Below, piece by piece: positions 1-10,477 of a DNA stretch of 64,000 nucleotides. Position 1 is the stretch's first letter. Each line of letters starts with the position of its first letter. The notes below the pieces were generated by a model. That model had not been told where the DNA came from. It did no database searches and saw nothing but the letters and a program-made list of their open reading frames with translations. The DNA lies in contig JARUPY010000090.1 of assembly GCA_029817715.1 (NCBI GenBank), positions 310,001 through 374,000 of the forward strand, read 5' to 3'. Origin of the DNA: Melastoma dodecandrum. Taxonomy: Eukaryota > Streptophyta > Magnoliopsida > Myrtales > Melastomataceae. Position numbers and translations under genes: made by a program.

Positions 1-80
1 GTCTCCTGTGTGCATGCGGGCGGCTATCGTCGGCGAAGCGCTGTGACGAAGTCGTGGCGGCGTGCGATATGAGGGCCAAG

Positions 81-1364
81 ATGAGTCGTCCGAGCCTCAA
101 GGCCATCCTTACCGACAGGACGCTCGCCCTGATGCTGGCCCTCGGCTTCTCGTCGGGCCTGCCGTTTCTGCTGGTGCTCGGCACGCAGGCGGCGCGGCTG
201 ACCGAGGCCAAGGTGCCGATCGAGACGATCGGACACATCAGCTGGGTCGGCCTCTGCTACTCGACAAAGTTCCTGTGGTCGCCGGTCATCGACGAGGTCG
301 ACGTGCCGGGCCTGGCGCGCCTGCTCGGCCGCCGGCGCGCGTGGATGCTCGTCGCGCAGCTCGGCGTCGCCGCGGGCCTTGTAGGACAGGCCTTCGCCGA
401 TCCTACCCACGGCTTCGCCTTCCTGATCGTCATCGCAACCTTCACCGCCTTCTTCGCCGCGACGCAGGACATCGTCATCGACGGCTGGCGGATCGACTCG
501 GCGCCACCGGAGGCGCAGGGCATCATGGCCGCGACCTCGAATTTCGGCTACCGCCTCGGCCTGCTCTGTGCGGGCGCGCTTACGCTCTATATCGCCGACT
601 TCCTCGGCTGGCGCCTCGCCTATCTGTCGATGGCGTGCCTGGTGCCGGTCGGCATCGTCGCCTGCATGGCTTCCTCGCCGCAGCCGACCCGCGAGCGGGC
701 GGATGACGCCTCGTTCGCGGGCTCCATCATCGACCCGATCGCCGATCTCGCGCGCCGCTACGGCTGGCTTCTCGTCGCGATCCTGCTGCTGGTGGCGCTC
801 TATCGCCTGCCCGATTTCCTCACCGGCGTGATGGCAAACCCGCTCTACATCAAGCTCGGCTTCTCGAAGAGCGAGATCGCGACGATGACCAAGTTCTACG
901 CGATCTGGATCGGCATCGGCGGCGCCTTCGCCGGCGGCTTCGCCATCACCCGCTTCGGCCTGATGCCGGCGCTGATCATCGGCGGCATCGCCGCGTCCTC
1001 GTCGCATCTGGCGCTGGCCCTGCTCGCCGCCTCCGGCAAGAGCCTGCCGCTGCTCGGGCTCGCCGTCTCGGTCGAGAGCTTCGCCGGCAGTTTCGCCGGC
1101 GCCGCGCTCATCGCCTACATGTCGTCCCTGACGACGCCGGCCTTCGCCGCGAGCCAGTACGCCCTTCTGTCGTCGCTCTACGCGCTGCTCGGGAAATTCT
1201 TCGGCGGCTTCTCCGGCGATGCGGTGAAGGCGATCGGCTTTCCGACCTTCTTCGCCACGACCTCGACGATCGGCATCCCGGTGACGGTGCTGTGCCTGCT
1301 CGTGTGGGCGCGTCAGCGCAGCGTCAGCACGCAGGCGGCCCGCGAGGCGGCGCCCGCCGGCTGA
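81..1364 (+). CDS. ampG: AmpG-like muropeptide permease (MFS/PAT family)
   Basis: A 427-residue polytopic membrane protein of the MFS type that resembles AmpG, the inner-membrane permease importing GlcNAc-anhydromuropeptides for cell-wall recycling and beta-lactamase induction. The sequence shows about 12 hydrophobic segments, an N-terminal GFSSGLPFLLV stretch and the segment DIVIDGWRID, both typical of the PAT/AmpG group. ATG at 81 is chosen because GAGG lies six bases upstream; in-frame GTG 54 and ATG 69 have no comparable site. The substrate is inferred from family only. It stands alone, converging on the ankyrin gene downstream. Confidence 0.82.
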   Translation: MSRPSLKAILTDRTLALMLALGFSSGLPFLLVLGTQAARLTEAKVPIETIGHISWVGLCYSTKFLWSPVIDEVDVPGLARLLGRRRAWMLVAQLGVAAGLVGQAFADPTHGFAFLIVIATFTAFFAATQDIVIDGWRIDSAPPEAQGIMAATSNFGYRLGLLCAGALTLYIADFLGWRLAYLSMACLVPVGIVACMASSPQPTRERADDASFAGSIIDPIADLARRYGWLLVAILLLVALYRLPDFLTGVMANPLYIKLGFSKSEIATMTKFYAIWIGIGGAFAGGFAITRFGLMPALIIGGIAASSSHLALALLAASGKSLPLLGLAVSVESFAGSFAGAALIAYMSSLTTPAFAASQYALLSSLYALLGKFFGGFSGDAVKAIGFPTFFATTSTIGIPVTVLCLLVWARQRSVSTQAAREAAPAG

Positions 1365-1366
1365 GC

Positions 1367-1873
1367 TCAGGCTTTTTCGAGCAACGCGAGGACGCGCTTG
1401 GCGCCCATCGAGCGCGCGAGATCGGCCGCCGAGTTGCCGTTGCCGTCCGTCCGCGAGGGGTCGGCGCCGTCCGCCAGCAGCAGCTCGACGATCTCCACCC
1501 TGTCGAACATCGCGGCCGTCATCAGCGGCGTCCGATCGCTGCCGGGCGGCCCGTCGACCGCGGCGCCGTGCGCCAGCAGCATCCCGGCGATTTCCGCCTC
1601 GCCCTTGAAGCAGACGCCCATCAGCGGCGTCTGGCCCTTGTCGTTGGCGAGGTCGGGGTCGGCGCCGCGCTGCAGCAGCAGTTCGACCACCGGCGCGTTG
1701 CCGTTGTAGGCGGCGAGCATCAGCAGGCTGTCGCCCTTGTCGTTGCGCATGTCCGGCGGCAGGCCGTTGGCGAGCAGACCGGCCATCTCCTCAGGCTCGC
1801 CGTGGCGCGCGAGATCGAAAACGCGGGCGGCGAAAGCCAAGGTCTCTTCATCGGGCTGCGGCACATCCGACAC
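1367..1873 (-). CDS. Ankyrin-repeat protein
   Basis: A cytoplasmic protein of about 168 residues made almost entirely of ankyrin repeats: DSLLMLAAYNG, TPLMGVCFKG, TPLMTAAMFD and a degenerate last repeat, each followed by helices such as VVELLLQRGADPD. These repeats are protein-protein interaction scaffolds; no catalytic domain is visible and the partner is unknown. GTG at 1873 is preferred because GGGAGAG lies six bases before it; an in-frame ATG at 1906 would add 11 residues. It is convergent with ampG, two bases apart. Confidence 0.85.
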   Translation of the reverse strand: MSDVPQPDEETLAFAARVFDLARHGEPEEMAGLLANGLPPDMRNDKGDSLLMLAAYNGNAPVVELLLQRGADPDLANDKGQTPLMGVCFKGEAEIAGMLLAHGAAVDGPPGSDRTPLMTAAMFDRVEIVELLLADGADPSRTDGNGNSAADLARSMGAKRVLALLEKA

Positions 1874-1999
1874 GTTTCTCTCCCGGCTATGAGGCGAGCC
1901 CGCCACATGGAGTGACGATCTGTCGGCGTCCAGCGGAGACAGGCTGGAACGATGCTCGCAACAGCCTAGTTTGCCGGCTTCAACGGGGACCCCACGCGT

Positions 2000-4174
2000 T
2001 TGACCTCCTCAGCTCCGACGACCCACGTCCATCGCAGCCGCGTGCTGGAGGGCCGACCCTATCCACTCGGCGCAACCTGGGACGGGCGCGGCGTGAACTT
2101 CGCGCTGTTCTCGGCGCACGCCACCAAGGTCGAGCTCTGCCTGTTCGACCATTTCTCCGAGAAGGAGCGCGAGCGAATCGAGCTCCCCGAATGGACCGAC
2201 GAGATCTGGCACGGCTATCTGCCCGACGCGCGCCCCGGAACCGTCTATTCCTACCGCGTCTACGGCCCCTACGAGCCGAGGCAGGGTCATCGGTTCAATC
2301 CGAACAAGCTCGTGCTCGACCCCTATGCCAAGGCGATCGAGGGCCAGCTGACCTGGAACCCCGCCGTCTTCGGCTACGTCATGGAATCGGGCGACGACAC
2401 GACCTTCGATACGCGCGACAGCGCCAGGTACATGCCAAAGGCCCGCGTCATCGATCCCGCCTTCACCTGGGGGCGCGACGAGCCGCTGCGCACGCCGTTC
2501 GACCAGTCGCTGATCTACGAAATGCACGTGCGCGGGTTCACCAAGACGCATCCGCGCGTGCCCGAGAGGCTGCGCGGCACGTTCCGCGGCCTGCTGCAGC
2601 CCGACGTCATCCGCCACATCAAGTCGCTCGGCGTCACCGCGGTCGAGCTGATGCCGATCCACATGTTCATCAACGACGACCACCTGCTGCGGAAGGGGCT
2701 GACGAACTACTGGGGCTACAATTCGCTTGGCTTCTTCGCGCCCGACCGGCGCTTCGCCAGCGTCTACGATTTCGCCTTCTCCGAGTTCAAGGAGATGGTC
2801 TCGCACCTCCACGCCAACGGGCTCGAGGTGATCCTCGACGTCGTCTACAACCACACGGCGGAGGGCAACGAGCTCGGGCCGACCTTCTCCTTCAAGGGCA
2901 TCGACAACGCCTCGTACTATCGCCTGCTGAAGGACACGCCGCGCTACTACATCAACGACACCGGCACCGGGAACACGGTGAACCTCTCGCACCCGCGGGT
3001 GCTGCAGATGGTGACGGATTCGCTGCGCTACTGGGTCACCGAGATGCACGTGGACGGCTTCCGCTTCGACCTCGGCACGATCCTGGCGCGCGAGGACTAC
3101 GGGTTCGACCAGGGCGGCGGCTTCCTCGATTCCTGCCGGCAGGACCCGGTGTTGAGCCAGGTGAAGCTCATCGCCGAGCCATGGGACTGCGGCCCCGGCG
3201 GCTACCAGGTCGGCGGCTTCCCGCCGGGCTGGGCCGAGTGGAACGACAGGTATCGCGACGACGTCCGTGAATTCTGGGTCGGCGGCTCGCACACCCTGCC
3301 GACGCTCGCCAAGCGGCTCACCGCCTCGGCCGAGAATTTCAACTATCGCGGACGCAAGACCTGGGCTTCGGTAAACTTCGTCACCGCCCACGATGGTTTT
3401 ACCCTGAACGATCTCGTCAGCTACAACGACAAGCACAATGAGGCCAACGGCGAGGGAAACCGCGACGGCCATTCGCACAACCGCTCGTGGAACTGCGGCG
3501 TCGAGGGTGAGACGGACGATCCTGCGATCCTCGAGCTGCGCGAGCGTCAGAAGCGCAACATCCTGACGACGCTCTTCGTCAGCCAGGGATTGCCGATGCT
3601 GCTCGCCGGCGACGAGTTCGGTCGCACCCAGAACGGCAACAACAACGCCTATTGCCAGGACAATGCGATCGGCTGGGTCGACTGGAGCCTGCTCGCCGGC
3701 CCCGACGAGCCGCCCAAGCCCGGCGACGCGCTCTACGCCTTCACGCAGCGGCTGGCCCGCCTGCGCCACGAGTACCCGATCCTGCGTCGCGAGCGCTTCC
3801 TCACCGGCCATTACAACGAGGAGCTCGACGTCAAGGACGTCACCTGGCTGCGCCCCGACGGCAAGGAGATGCAGGGCGCGGACTGGTCCGACGGCAACGC
3901 GCATTCGCTCGCCGTCCTGCTCGACGGCCGCGCCCAGCCGACCGGCATCAAGAAGCGCGGCAGCGACACGACGCTGCTGCTCTGCTTCAACGCCTATCAC
4001 GACGTGGTGCGCTTCCGGCTTCTCAAAACGGCCGGCGGCGACAAATGGGTGCGCCTCCTCGACACCAACCAGCCTGACGCCGACGAAACAAGCGCGTTCA
4101 AGCTCGGGCACGATTACGACGTGACGGGGCGGTCGGTGGTGATCTTTAAGCTGCAGGCGAAGGCGAAGAAGTAA
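2000..4174 (+). CDS. glgX: Glycogen debranching enzyme GlgX (isoamylase-type)
   Basis: A 724-residue GH13 enzyme hydrolysing alpha-1,6 branch points of glycogen after phosphorylase has shortened the outer chains. An N-terminal CBM48-like domain (RPYPLGATWDGRGVNFALFS) precedes the TIM barrel with LDVVYNHTAEG, the nucleophile region DGFRFDLGT, the acid/base Glu in LIAEPWDCGP and the transition-state stabiliser in VTAHDGFTLND. Start is TTG at 2000, about nine bases after GGGGA; no better start lies nearby. Other glg genes are not in the window, so it is separated from the usual glgBAC-glgP cluster. Confidence 0.93.
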   Translation: MTSSAPTTHVHRSRVLEGRPYPLGATWDGRGVNFALFSAHATKVELCLFDHFSEKERERIELPEWTDEIWHGYLPDARPGTVYSYRVYGPYEPRQGHRFNPNKLVLDPYAKAIEGQLTWNPAVFGYVMESGDDTTFDTRDSARYMPKARVIDPAFTWGRDEPLRTPFDQSLIYEMHVRGFTKTHPRVPERLRGTFRGLLQPDVIRHIKSLGVTAVELMPIHMFINDDHLLRKGLTNYWGYNSLGFFAPDRRFASVYDFAFSEFKEMVSHLHANGLEVILDVVYNHTAEGNELGPTFSFKGIDNASYYRLLKDTPRYYINDTGTGNTVNLSHPRVLQMVTDSLRYWVTEMHVDGFRFDLGTILAREDYGFDQGGGFLDSCRQDPVLSQVKLIAEPWDCGPGGYQVGGFPPGWAEWNDRYRDDVREFWVGGSHTLPTLAKRLTASAENFNYRGRKTWASVNFVTAHDGFTLNDLVSYNDKHNEANGEGNRDGHSHNRSWNCGVEGETDDPAILELRERQKRNILTTLFVSQGLPMLLAGDEFGRTQNGNNNAYCQDNAIGWVDWSLLAGPDEPPKPGDALYAFTQRLARLRHEYPILRRERFLTGHYNEELDVKDVTWLRPDGKEMQGADWSDGNAHSLAVLLDGRAQPTGIKKRGSDTTLLLCFNAYHDVVRFRLLKTAGGDKWVRLLDTNQPDADETSAFKLGHDYDVTGRSVVIFKLQAKAKK

Positions 4175-4207
4175 AAGGCGATTTAGTCGTCCCTCGATCC
4201 TAGGCTA

Positions 4208-4231
4208 CGAGGCGGCTCAGGGGTCGCCTCG
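4208..4231 (+). terminator. Weak hairpin after glgX
   Basis: CGAGGCG and CGCCTCG form a perfect 7-bp stem with a 10-base loop in the glgX-leuS spacer. No U-tract follows, so a terminator role is only possible. Confidence 0.3.
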
Positions 4232-4296
4232 GTTGCTCAGGTCGGAAAACCGTGCTGTCTGCGCCCCTCCGCACAGCCGCACCGACACCGAGCCGC

Positions 4297-6948
4297 ATGA
4301 CCATCGAGCGCTACAACGCCCGCGAGACCGAACCGCACTGGCAGAAGATCTGGGACGAGCGCGGCATCTTCCGCACCGGCGCGGCCCCGGAAAGCGCCGC
4401 AGGCTCGAAGAACGCCAAGCCGAAGTACTACGTGCTCGAGATGTTCCCCTATCCCTCGGGGCGCATCCACATGGGGCACGTGCGCAATTATGCGATGGGC
4501 GACGTGGTGGCGCGCTACAAGCGGGCGCGCGGCTTCGACGTGCTGCACCCGATGGGCTGGGACGCCTTCGGCATGCCGGCCGAGAATGCTGCACGCGACA
4601 ACCGCAGCCACCCGGCGACCTGGACCTACAAGAACATCGACACGATGCGCGGCCAGCTGAAGAGCATGGGCCTGTCGCTCGACTGGTCGCGCGAGATCGC
4701 GACCTGCGATCCCTCCTACTACAAGCATCAGCAGCGGCTGTTCCTCGACTTCCTCGCCGCCGGCCTCGTCGACCGCAAGCAGGCCAAGGTGAACTGGGAC
4801 CCCGTCGACATGACCGTGCTCGCCAACGAGCAGGTCATCGACGGGCGCGGCTGGCGCTCCGGCGCCCCCGTCGAGCAGCGCGAGCTCACGCAATGGTTCT
4901 TCCGCATCGGGCGCTTCGCCGATGACCTGATCGCCGGCCTCGACACGCTCGACCGCTGGCCGGAGAAGGTCAAGCTGATGCAGCGCAACTGGATCGGTCG
5001 CTCGGAGGGGCTGCTGGTCCGCTTCGCGCTGGAGAGCGAGGCTTTTTCCACCAGCGAGATCGAGGTCTACACGACGCGGCCGGACACGCTGTTCGGCGCC
5101 AAATTTTTGGCGATCGCCGCCGACCATACGCTGGCGCTCGCCGCGGCGGAGGGCGACGCCAAGCTCGCCGCCTTCATCCAGGAATGCCGTGCCGTCGGCA
5201 CGTCCGTCGCGGCGATCGAGACGGCGGAGAAGCGCGGCTACGACACCGGGCTCAAGGTCGTGCATCCCTTCGACAAGGCCTGGCAGCTCCCGGTCTATGT
5301 CGCGAACTTCGTGCTGATGGACTACGGCACCGGCGCGATCTTCGGCTGTCCGGCGCACGACCAGCGCGACCTCGACTTCTCGCGCGCCTACGGGCTCGGC
5401 GCGACGCCGGTGGTCTGCCCGCCGGGCGTCGACCCCGCGACGTTCACCATCGAGGACGTCGCCTACGACGGCGACGGCACGCTCATCAACTCGCGCTTCC
5501 TCGACGGCATGGCCATCGCGCAGGCCAAGGACGAGGTCGCGCGGCGGCTCGAGAGCGAAACGCTGCTCGGCGCGCCGGTCGGCAAGCGCCAGGTGAACTA
5601 CCGCCTGCGCGACTGGGGTGTCTCGCGCCAGCGCTACTGGGGTTGCCCGATCCCGATCCTGCATTGCGCGGCCTGCGGCGTGGTGCCGGTGCCGGTCGCC
5701 GACCTGCCGGTGACGCTGCCCGAGGACGTGACCTTCGACCAGCCGGGCAATCCGCTCGACCGTCATCCCACCTGGCGCGACGCGACCTGCCCACGCTGCG
5801 GCGGCCCGGCCAAGCGCGAGACGGACACGATGGACACGTTCGTCGACTCGTCCTGGTATTTCCTGCGCTTCACCGATCCGTGGGATGCGGACGCGCCGAC
5901 CGACGCGGCGTCCGTTCGACGCTTCATGGCGGTCGACCAGTACATCGGCGGCATCGAGCATGCGATCCTGCACCTGCTCTATTCGCGCTTCTTCACCCGG
6001 GCGATGGCGGCGACCGGTCACGCCGACGGCGTCGCCGAGCCGTTCGCCGGCCTGTTCACGCAGGGCATGGTCACGCACGAGACCTACCGCGACGCCAAGG
6101 GCGACTGGGTGCTGCCGTCCGACATCCGCTTCGAAGGGCCGGCCGATGCCCGCGTCGCCGTCCGCCTGTCGGACGAGGCGCCGGTGACCATCGGCGCGGT
6201 CGAGAAGATGTCGAAGTCGAAGAAGAACGTCGTCGATCCCGACGAGATCATCGCGAGCTTCGGCGCCGACACCGCGCGCTGGTTCATGCTGTCGGACTCG
6301 CCGCCCGAGCGCGACGTGCAATGGACCGAGCAGGGCGTCCAGGGCGCGGCCAAGTTCCAGCAGCGGGTCTGGCGCCTCGTGCACGAGCTGGCCGGCGTCG
6401 CCGCCGCGCCCGGCACGCCGGCGCCGGCCGAGACGAGCCCGACGGCCGCCGAGGTGCGCAAGGCGACGCACGGCGCGCTGCTCAAGGTCGGCGAGGACAT
6501 CGAGGCGCTGCACTTCAACACCGCGCTCGCCCGCATCTACGATCTCGTCAACAAGCTCTCCGCCGCCATCGGCGCCGTCGAAACGCCGGAGATCGGCGAC
6601 GACCTGCGCTTCGCCTTCCGCGAGGCGGTCGACGTGCTGGTGCAGCTCATCGCGCCGATGATGCCGCATCTCGCCGAAAGCTGCTGGCAGGCGATCGGCC
6701 GCGACGGGCTCGTCGCCGAGGCGGCGTGGCCGGTCGGCGACCCCGACCTCGTCGTCGAGGACAAGCTGACGCTGCCGGTGCAGATCAACGGCAAGAAGCG
6801 CGCGGAGGTCGTCGTGCCCCGCGACGCGACGAAAGAACAGGTCGAGGCGGCGGCGCTGGCGCTCGAAGCCGTCCAGCGCGCGCTCGACGGCAAGCCGGCG
6901 AAGAAGCTGATCGTCGTGCCCGGCCGCATCGTCAACATCGTGGTCTAG
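4297..6948 (+). CDS. leuS: Leucyl-tRNA synthetase
   Basis: Class I aminoacyl-tRNA synthetase charging tRNA-Leu, 883 residues and of normal length. The HIGH motif appears as HMGH inside [15 protein letters not shown], and the KMSKS motif as KMSKSKKN. The inserted CP1 editing domain carries [12 protein letters not shown] and [17 protein letters not shown], which hydrolyse mischarged tRNA. The C-terminal anticodon-binding and UvrC-like regions are intact. ATG 4297 ([19 protein letters not shown]) fits the family N-terminus; the in-frame GTG 4252 would add an uncharacteristic 15 residues. A repeat pair follows directly rather than lptE-holA, which often follow leuS in this class. Confidence 0.96.
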   Translation: MTIERYNARETEPHWQKIWDERGIFRTGAAPESAAGSKNAKPKYYVLEMFPYPSGRIHMGHVRNYAMGDVVARYKRARGFDVLHPMGWDAFGMPAENAARDNRSHPATWTYKNIDTMRGQLKSMGLSLDWSREIATCDPSYYKHQQRLFLDFLAAGLVDRKQAKVNWDPVDMTVLANEQVIDGRGWRSGAPVEQRELTQWFFRIGRFADDLIAGLDTLDRWPEKVKLMQRNWIGRSEGLLVRFALESEAFSTSEIEVYTTRPDTLFGAKFLAIAADHTLALAAAEGDAKLAAFIQECRAVGTSVAAIETAEKRGYDTGLKVVHPFDKAWQLPVYVANFVLMDYGTGAIFGCPAHDQRDLDFSRAYGLGATPVVCPPGVDPATFTIEDVAYDGDGTLINSRFLDGMAIAQAKDEVARRLESETLLGAPVGKRQVNYRLRDWGVSRQRYWGCPIPILHCAACGVVPVPVADLPVTLPEDVTFDQPGNPLDRHPTWRDATCPRCGGPAKRETDTMDTFVDSSWYFLRFTDPWDADAPTDAASVRRFMAVDQYIGGIEHAILHLLYSRFFTRAMAATGHADGVAEPFAGLFTQGMVTHETYRDAKGDWVLPSDIRFEGPADARVAVRLSDEAPVTIGAVEKMSKSKKNVVDPDEIIASFGADTARWFMLSDSPPERDVQWTEQGVQGAAKFQQRVWRLVHELAGVAAAPGTPAPAETSPTAAEVRKATHGALLKVGEDIEALHFNTALARIYDLVNKLSAAIGAVETPEIGDDLRFAFREAVDVLVQLIAPMMPHLAESCWQAIGRDGLVAEAAWPVGDPDLVVEDKLTLPVQINGKKRAEVVVPRDATKEQVEAAALALEAVQRALDGKPAKKLIVVPGRIVNIVV

Positions 6949-6956
6949 GCGCCTTT

Positions 6957-7135
6957 CCTTCTCCCGCCTGCGGGAGAAGGTGGCCCGACGAAGTCGGGTC
7001 GGATGAGGGGTCTTGCCGCCTCGGGCGATACCACGAGACGTGCTGCGCCTTTACGCGACCGGCCTTGCCCAAGCGGAGGCTCCCCTCATCCGACCCCGCT
7101 TCGCGGGGCCACCTTCTCCCGCGAGCGGGAGAAGG
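6957..7135. repeat. BIME-like inverted repeat pair 1
   Basis: Two copies of a repeat of about 54 bp in opposite orientation (6957-7010 and 7082-7135), with about 70 bp between them. Each copy holds a palindrome CTTCTCCCGC/GCGGGAGAAG, a GGTGG linker, a second palindrome, and a GGATGAGGGG tail. The left copy has the CCCGAC-gaa-GTCGGG second palindrome, the right copy the CCCCGC-GCGGGG version. They lie between leuS and clpB. The structure resembles enterobacterial REP/BIME elements. Confidence 0.9.
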
Positions 7136-7176
7136 AAGTTGCGTTCGCACGCGCTGAAACTTCGTGTCTTCGGCCT

Positions 7177-7205
7177 CTTAACGGCCCGCTTGCCGCACCC
7201 CATTT
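7177..7205 (+). promoter_or_regulatory. Possible sigma-32-type heat-shock promoter of clpB
   Basis: CCCCATTT at 7198-7205 is a full match to the E. coli sigma-32 -10 consensus (CCCCATnT). CTTAAC at 7177-7182 sits 15 bases upstream and is a partial match to CTTGAA. It is about 80 bases before the clpB start, a gene usually under RpoH control. The alphaproteobacterial RpoH consensus is looser, so this is an inference. Confidence 0.4.
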
Positions 7206-7287
7206 CTCGAAAAGGCCGCCGCCGAGCGGGGCCGATCCAATCTCGCGTGGCGTCGCTTCGGGGCGTGACGCGGCAGGAGGTACGACG

Positions 7288-8437
7288 TTGAACATCGAGA
7301 AATACACAGAGCGTGCGCGCGGCTTCATCCAGAGCGCACAGACCCTCGCGATGCGCGAGGGCAATCAGCAATTCACGCCGGAGCACCTGTTGAAGGTGCT
7401 GCTCGACGACCCGGAAGGGCTCGCCGCCGGCTTGATCGACAAGGCCGGCGGTCGCTCGCGCGATGCGCTGCAGCAGGTCGAGGTGGCGCTCGCCAAGCTG
7501 CCGAAAGTGCAGGGCCCCGGCGCTGGCAACGTCTATCTCGCGCCCGCCACGGCGCGCGTGCTCGACCAGTCCGAGCAGATCGCCCAGAAGGCCGGCGATT
7601 CCTTCGTCACCGTCGAGCGGCTTCTGCTCGCCCTCGCGATGGACAAGCAGACCGAGTCCGGAAAAATCCTGGCGAACGCCGGGGTGACGCCGCAGACGCT
7701 GAACGCGGCGATCGAGGACCTGCGCAAGGGCCGCACCGCCGACAACGCCTCGGCCGAGAACGCCTACGACGCGCTGAAGAAATATGCCCGCGACCTCACC
7801 GAGGCGGCGCGCAAGGGCAAGCTCGACCCGGTCATCGGCCGCGACGAGGAGATCCGCCGCACCGTGCAGGTGCTGTCGCGGCGCACCAAGAACAATCCCG
7901 TGCTGATCGGCGAGCCCGGCGTCGGCAAGACGGCGATCGCCGAAGGCCTCGCCCTGCGCATCGTCAACGGCGACGTGCCGGAGAGCCTGAAGGACAAGCG
8001 TCTGCTGGCCCTCGACATGGGCTCGATGATCGCCGGCGCGAAGTACCGCGGCGAGTTCGAGGAGCGGCTGAAGGGCGTGCTCAACGAGGTGACGGCGGCG
8101 GCCGGCGGCATCATCCTGTTCATCGACGAGATGCACACGCTGGTCGGCGCCGGCAAGGCGGACGGCGCGATGGACGCCTCGAACCTGCTGAAGCCGGCGC
8201 TGGCGCGCGGCGAGCTGCATTGCATCGGCGCGACCACGCTCGACGAGTACCGCAAGCACGTCGAGAAGGACGCGGCGCTGGCGCGGCGCTTCCAGCCCGT
8301 CTTCGTCTCCGAGCCGACGGTCGCCGACACGATCTCGATCCTGCGTGGGTTGAAGGAGAAGTACGAGGTGCATCACGGCGTCCGCATCACGGATGCCGCG
8401 ATCGTCGCCGCGGCGACGCTGTCGAACCGCTACATCG

Positions 8438-8471
<34 letters not shown>

Positions 8472-9918
8472 CGTCGACGAGGCGGCGTCGCGCCTGCGCA
8501 TGCAGGTCGATTCCAAGCCCGAGGAGCTGGACGAGCTCGACCGGCGCATCCTGCAGCTGCGCATCGAGCAGGAGGCCCTGAAGAAGGAGACCGACGAGGC
8601 ATCGAAGGGACGGCTCGACAAGCTCGAGGCCGATCTCGCCAATCTCGAGGAGCAGTCGGCCGCGCTGACCCAGCGCTGGCAGGCCGAGAAGTCGAAGCTC
8701 GGCGAGGCGCAGAAGCTGAAGGAGCAGCTCGACGAAGCCCGCAACGAGCTCGCGCGCGCCCAGCGCCGCGGCGAGTACCAGCGCGCCGGCGAGCTGACCT
8801 ACGGCGTCATCCCCGAGCTCGAGAAGAAGCTGCAGGAGGTCGAGGCCAAGGCCAACGAGGTGCTGGTGCACGAGGCGGTGACGCCCGACATGGGCGCCGG
8901 CGTCGTGTCGCGCTGGACCGGCGTGCCGGTCGACAAGATGCTCGAGGGCGAGCGCGACAAGCTGCTCCGCATGGAGGACGTCATCGGCCAGCGCGTCGTC
9001 GGCCAGCCCGAGGCCGTGCATGCCGTGGCGACCGCGGTGCGCCGCGCCCGCGCCGGCCTGCAGGATCCGAACCGGCCGATCGGCTCGTTCATGTTCCTCG
9101 GGCCGACCGGCGTCGGCAAGACGGAGCTGACCAAGGCGCTGGCGTCGTTCCTGTTCGACGACGAGACCGCGATGGTGCGCATCGACATGTCCGAGTACAT
9201 GGAGAAGCACTCCGTGGCCCGGCTGATCGGCGCGCCTCCGGGCTATGTCGGCTACGACGAAGGCGGCGCGCTGACCGAGGCGGTGCGGCGGCGGCCCTAC
9301 CAGGTCGTGCTGTTCGACGAGATCGAGAAGGCGCATCCGGACGTGTTCAACGTGCTGCTCCAGGTTCTGGACGATGGACGCCTCACCGACGGCCAGGGGC
9401 GCACGGTCGACTTCCGCAACGTGCTGATCGTGATGACCTCGAACCTCGGCGCCGACTACCTCGTCATGCAGAAGGACGGCGAGGATTCGGCCGCCGTGCG
9501 CGAGGAGGTCATGGCGGCGGTGCGGGCGCACTTCCGGCCGGAGTTCCTCAACCGCGTCGACGAGATCATCCTGTTCCACCGCCTGCGGCGGCAGGACATG
9601 GGCGCGATCGTCGACATCCAGCTCCAGCGCCTGGCCAAGCTGCTCGAGGATCGCAAGATCGTCCTCGACCTGTCGCCCGACGCGCGCGCCTGGCTCGCCG
9701 AGAAGGGCTACGACCCGGCCTACGGGGCGCGGCCGCTGAAGCGGGTGATCCAGAAGGCGGTGCAGGATCCGCTCGCCGAGAAGCTGCTCGCCGGCGAGGT
9801 GCGCGACGGCTCCGAGGTGACGATCGGCGCCGGCCCGGACGGGCTGATCATCGGCGACATCCCCGGTGCGGGTCTCGCCGGCAAGCCGGTCGAGCCGGGC
9901 TCGCGCGCGCTGCACTGA
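7288..9918 (+). CDS. clpB: ATP-dependent disaggregase ClpB
   Basis: Hexameric AAA+ chaperone (876 residues) that pulls polypeptides out of aggregates with DnaK/DnaJ/GrpE. The N-terminal Clp_N repeat domain starts [16 protein letters not shown]-1 has Walker A GEPGVGKT and Walker [11 protein letters not shown], followed by the long coiled-coil middle domain (about residues 410-530). AAA-2 has GPTGVGKTE and [11 protein letters not shown] and a C-terminal D2-small domain. TTG 7288 is the start because AGGAGG lies seven bases upstream; frames further upstream only read through the repeat pair. It is transcribed alone, ending in a hairpin shared with the convergent marR-like gene. Confidence 0.96.
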
Positions 9919-9936
9919 CGTCGGTCGACGTCGAAC

Positions 9937-9960
9937 CGGAGGGGCTCAACGGCCCCTCCG
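9937..9960. terminator. Hairpin between convergent clpB and MarR gene
   Basis: CGGAGGGGC and GCCCCTCCG form a perfect 9-bp GC-rich stem with a 6-base loop in the 44-bp gap between the two stop codons. It probably serves both strands. No U-tract is present. Confidence 0.55.
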
Positions 9961-9962
9961 CG

Positions 9963-10466
9963 TCACGTCGCTTGGGACGACGTGGCGCTCGTCATCTTGT
10001 CGTAAGCGGCCGCCACGACGCGATCGAGATCGCGCCGCGTCGCGTCGCCGAGCGCCGTGTCGAGCCGGGCCTGCGCCGCCGCCCACAACGGCACCGCCAC
10101 ATCGAGCTTGGCGCGACCGGCATCGGTCAGCCGGACGAGGCGGATGCGTCGGTCCGGCCCGGCGCGCGTCGCGACCAATCCGTCGGCGAGAAGCGGCGCC
10201 AGCGTGCGCTTCAGCGTCGTCGGATCGACGCCGACGCGGTCGGCCAGCGTGCCCATGGCGCATCCGGCCTCGCCCATCGCGGCGCTGCCGAAAAGGTTGG
10301 CGAGCACACCGAACTGGCCGATCGTCACGGCGGCAGGCTTGAGGCTCTCCTCGTAGAGCTGCGTGGCCTTTCGCGCCGCCTTGCGCAGGCGCAGGCAGCT
10401 GCAGCCGCTGACCTCGCGGATGTCGCGGCCGCCGATCTCGAGCGCCGCGTGCGGTTTCGCCGACAT
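9963..10466 (-). CDS. MarR-family transcriptional regulator
   Basis: A 167-residue winged-helix regulator. The N-terminal helix contains CSCLRLRKAARKATQLYEE, a CxC-x-x-x-RKA pattern seen in a MarR subgroup. The DNA-binding segment is TLADRVGVDPTTLKRTLAPL and the wing DRRIRLVRLTDAGRAKL. Such proteins are dimeric repressors released by small ligands or thiol oxidation; the paired cysteines make redox control possible but unproven. It follows the iron-sulfur/SCP2 gene by 11 bases, so it is probably cotranscribed and may control the palindrome in that gene's promoter. Confidence 0.85.
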   Translation of the reverse strand: MSAKPHAALEIGGRDIREVSGCSCLRLRKAARKATQLYEESLKPAAVTIGQFGVLANLFGSAAMGEAGCAMGTLADRVGVDPTTLKRTLAPLLADGLVATRAGPDRRIRLVRLTDAGRAKLDVAVPLWAAAQARLDTALGDATRRDLDRVVAAAYDKMTSATSSQAT

Positions 10467-10477
10467 GCGATCGAGCC

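Noticed and set aside
2009..4111. Long minus-strand open frame opposite glgX (700 codons)
   Set aside because: Composition is typical of the antisense of high-GC coding DNA, with no domain visible, while the plus strand encodes a complete enzyme.
4237..6669. Long minus-strand open frame opposite leuS
   Set aside because: Rich in Arg/Ala/His without motifs; antisense shadow of leuS.
7051..9915. Long minus-strand open frame opposite clpB
   Set aside because: Shadow; the plus-strand gene has all ClpB motifs and a strong ribosome site.
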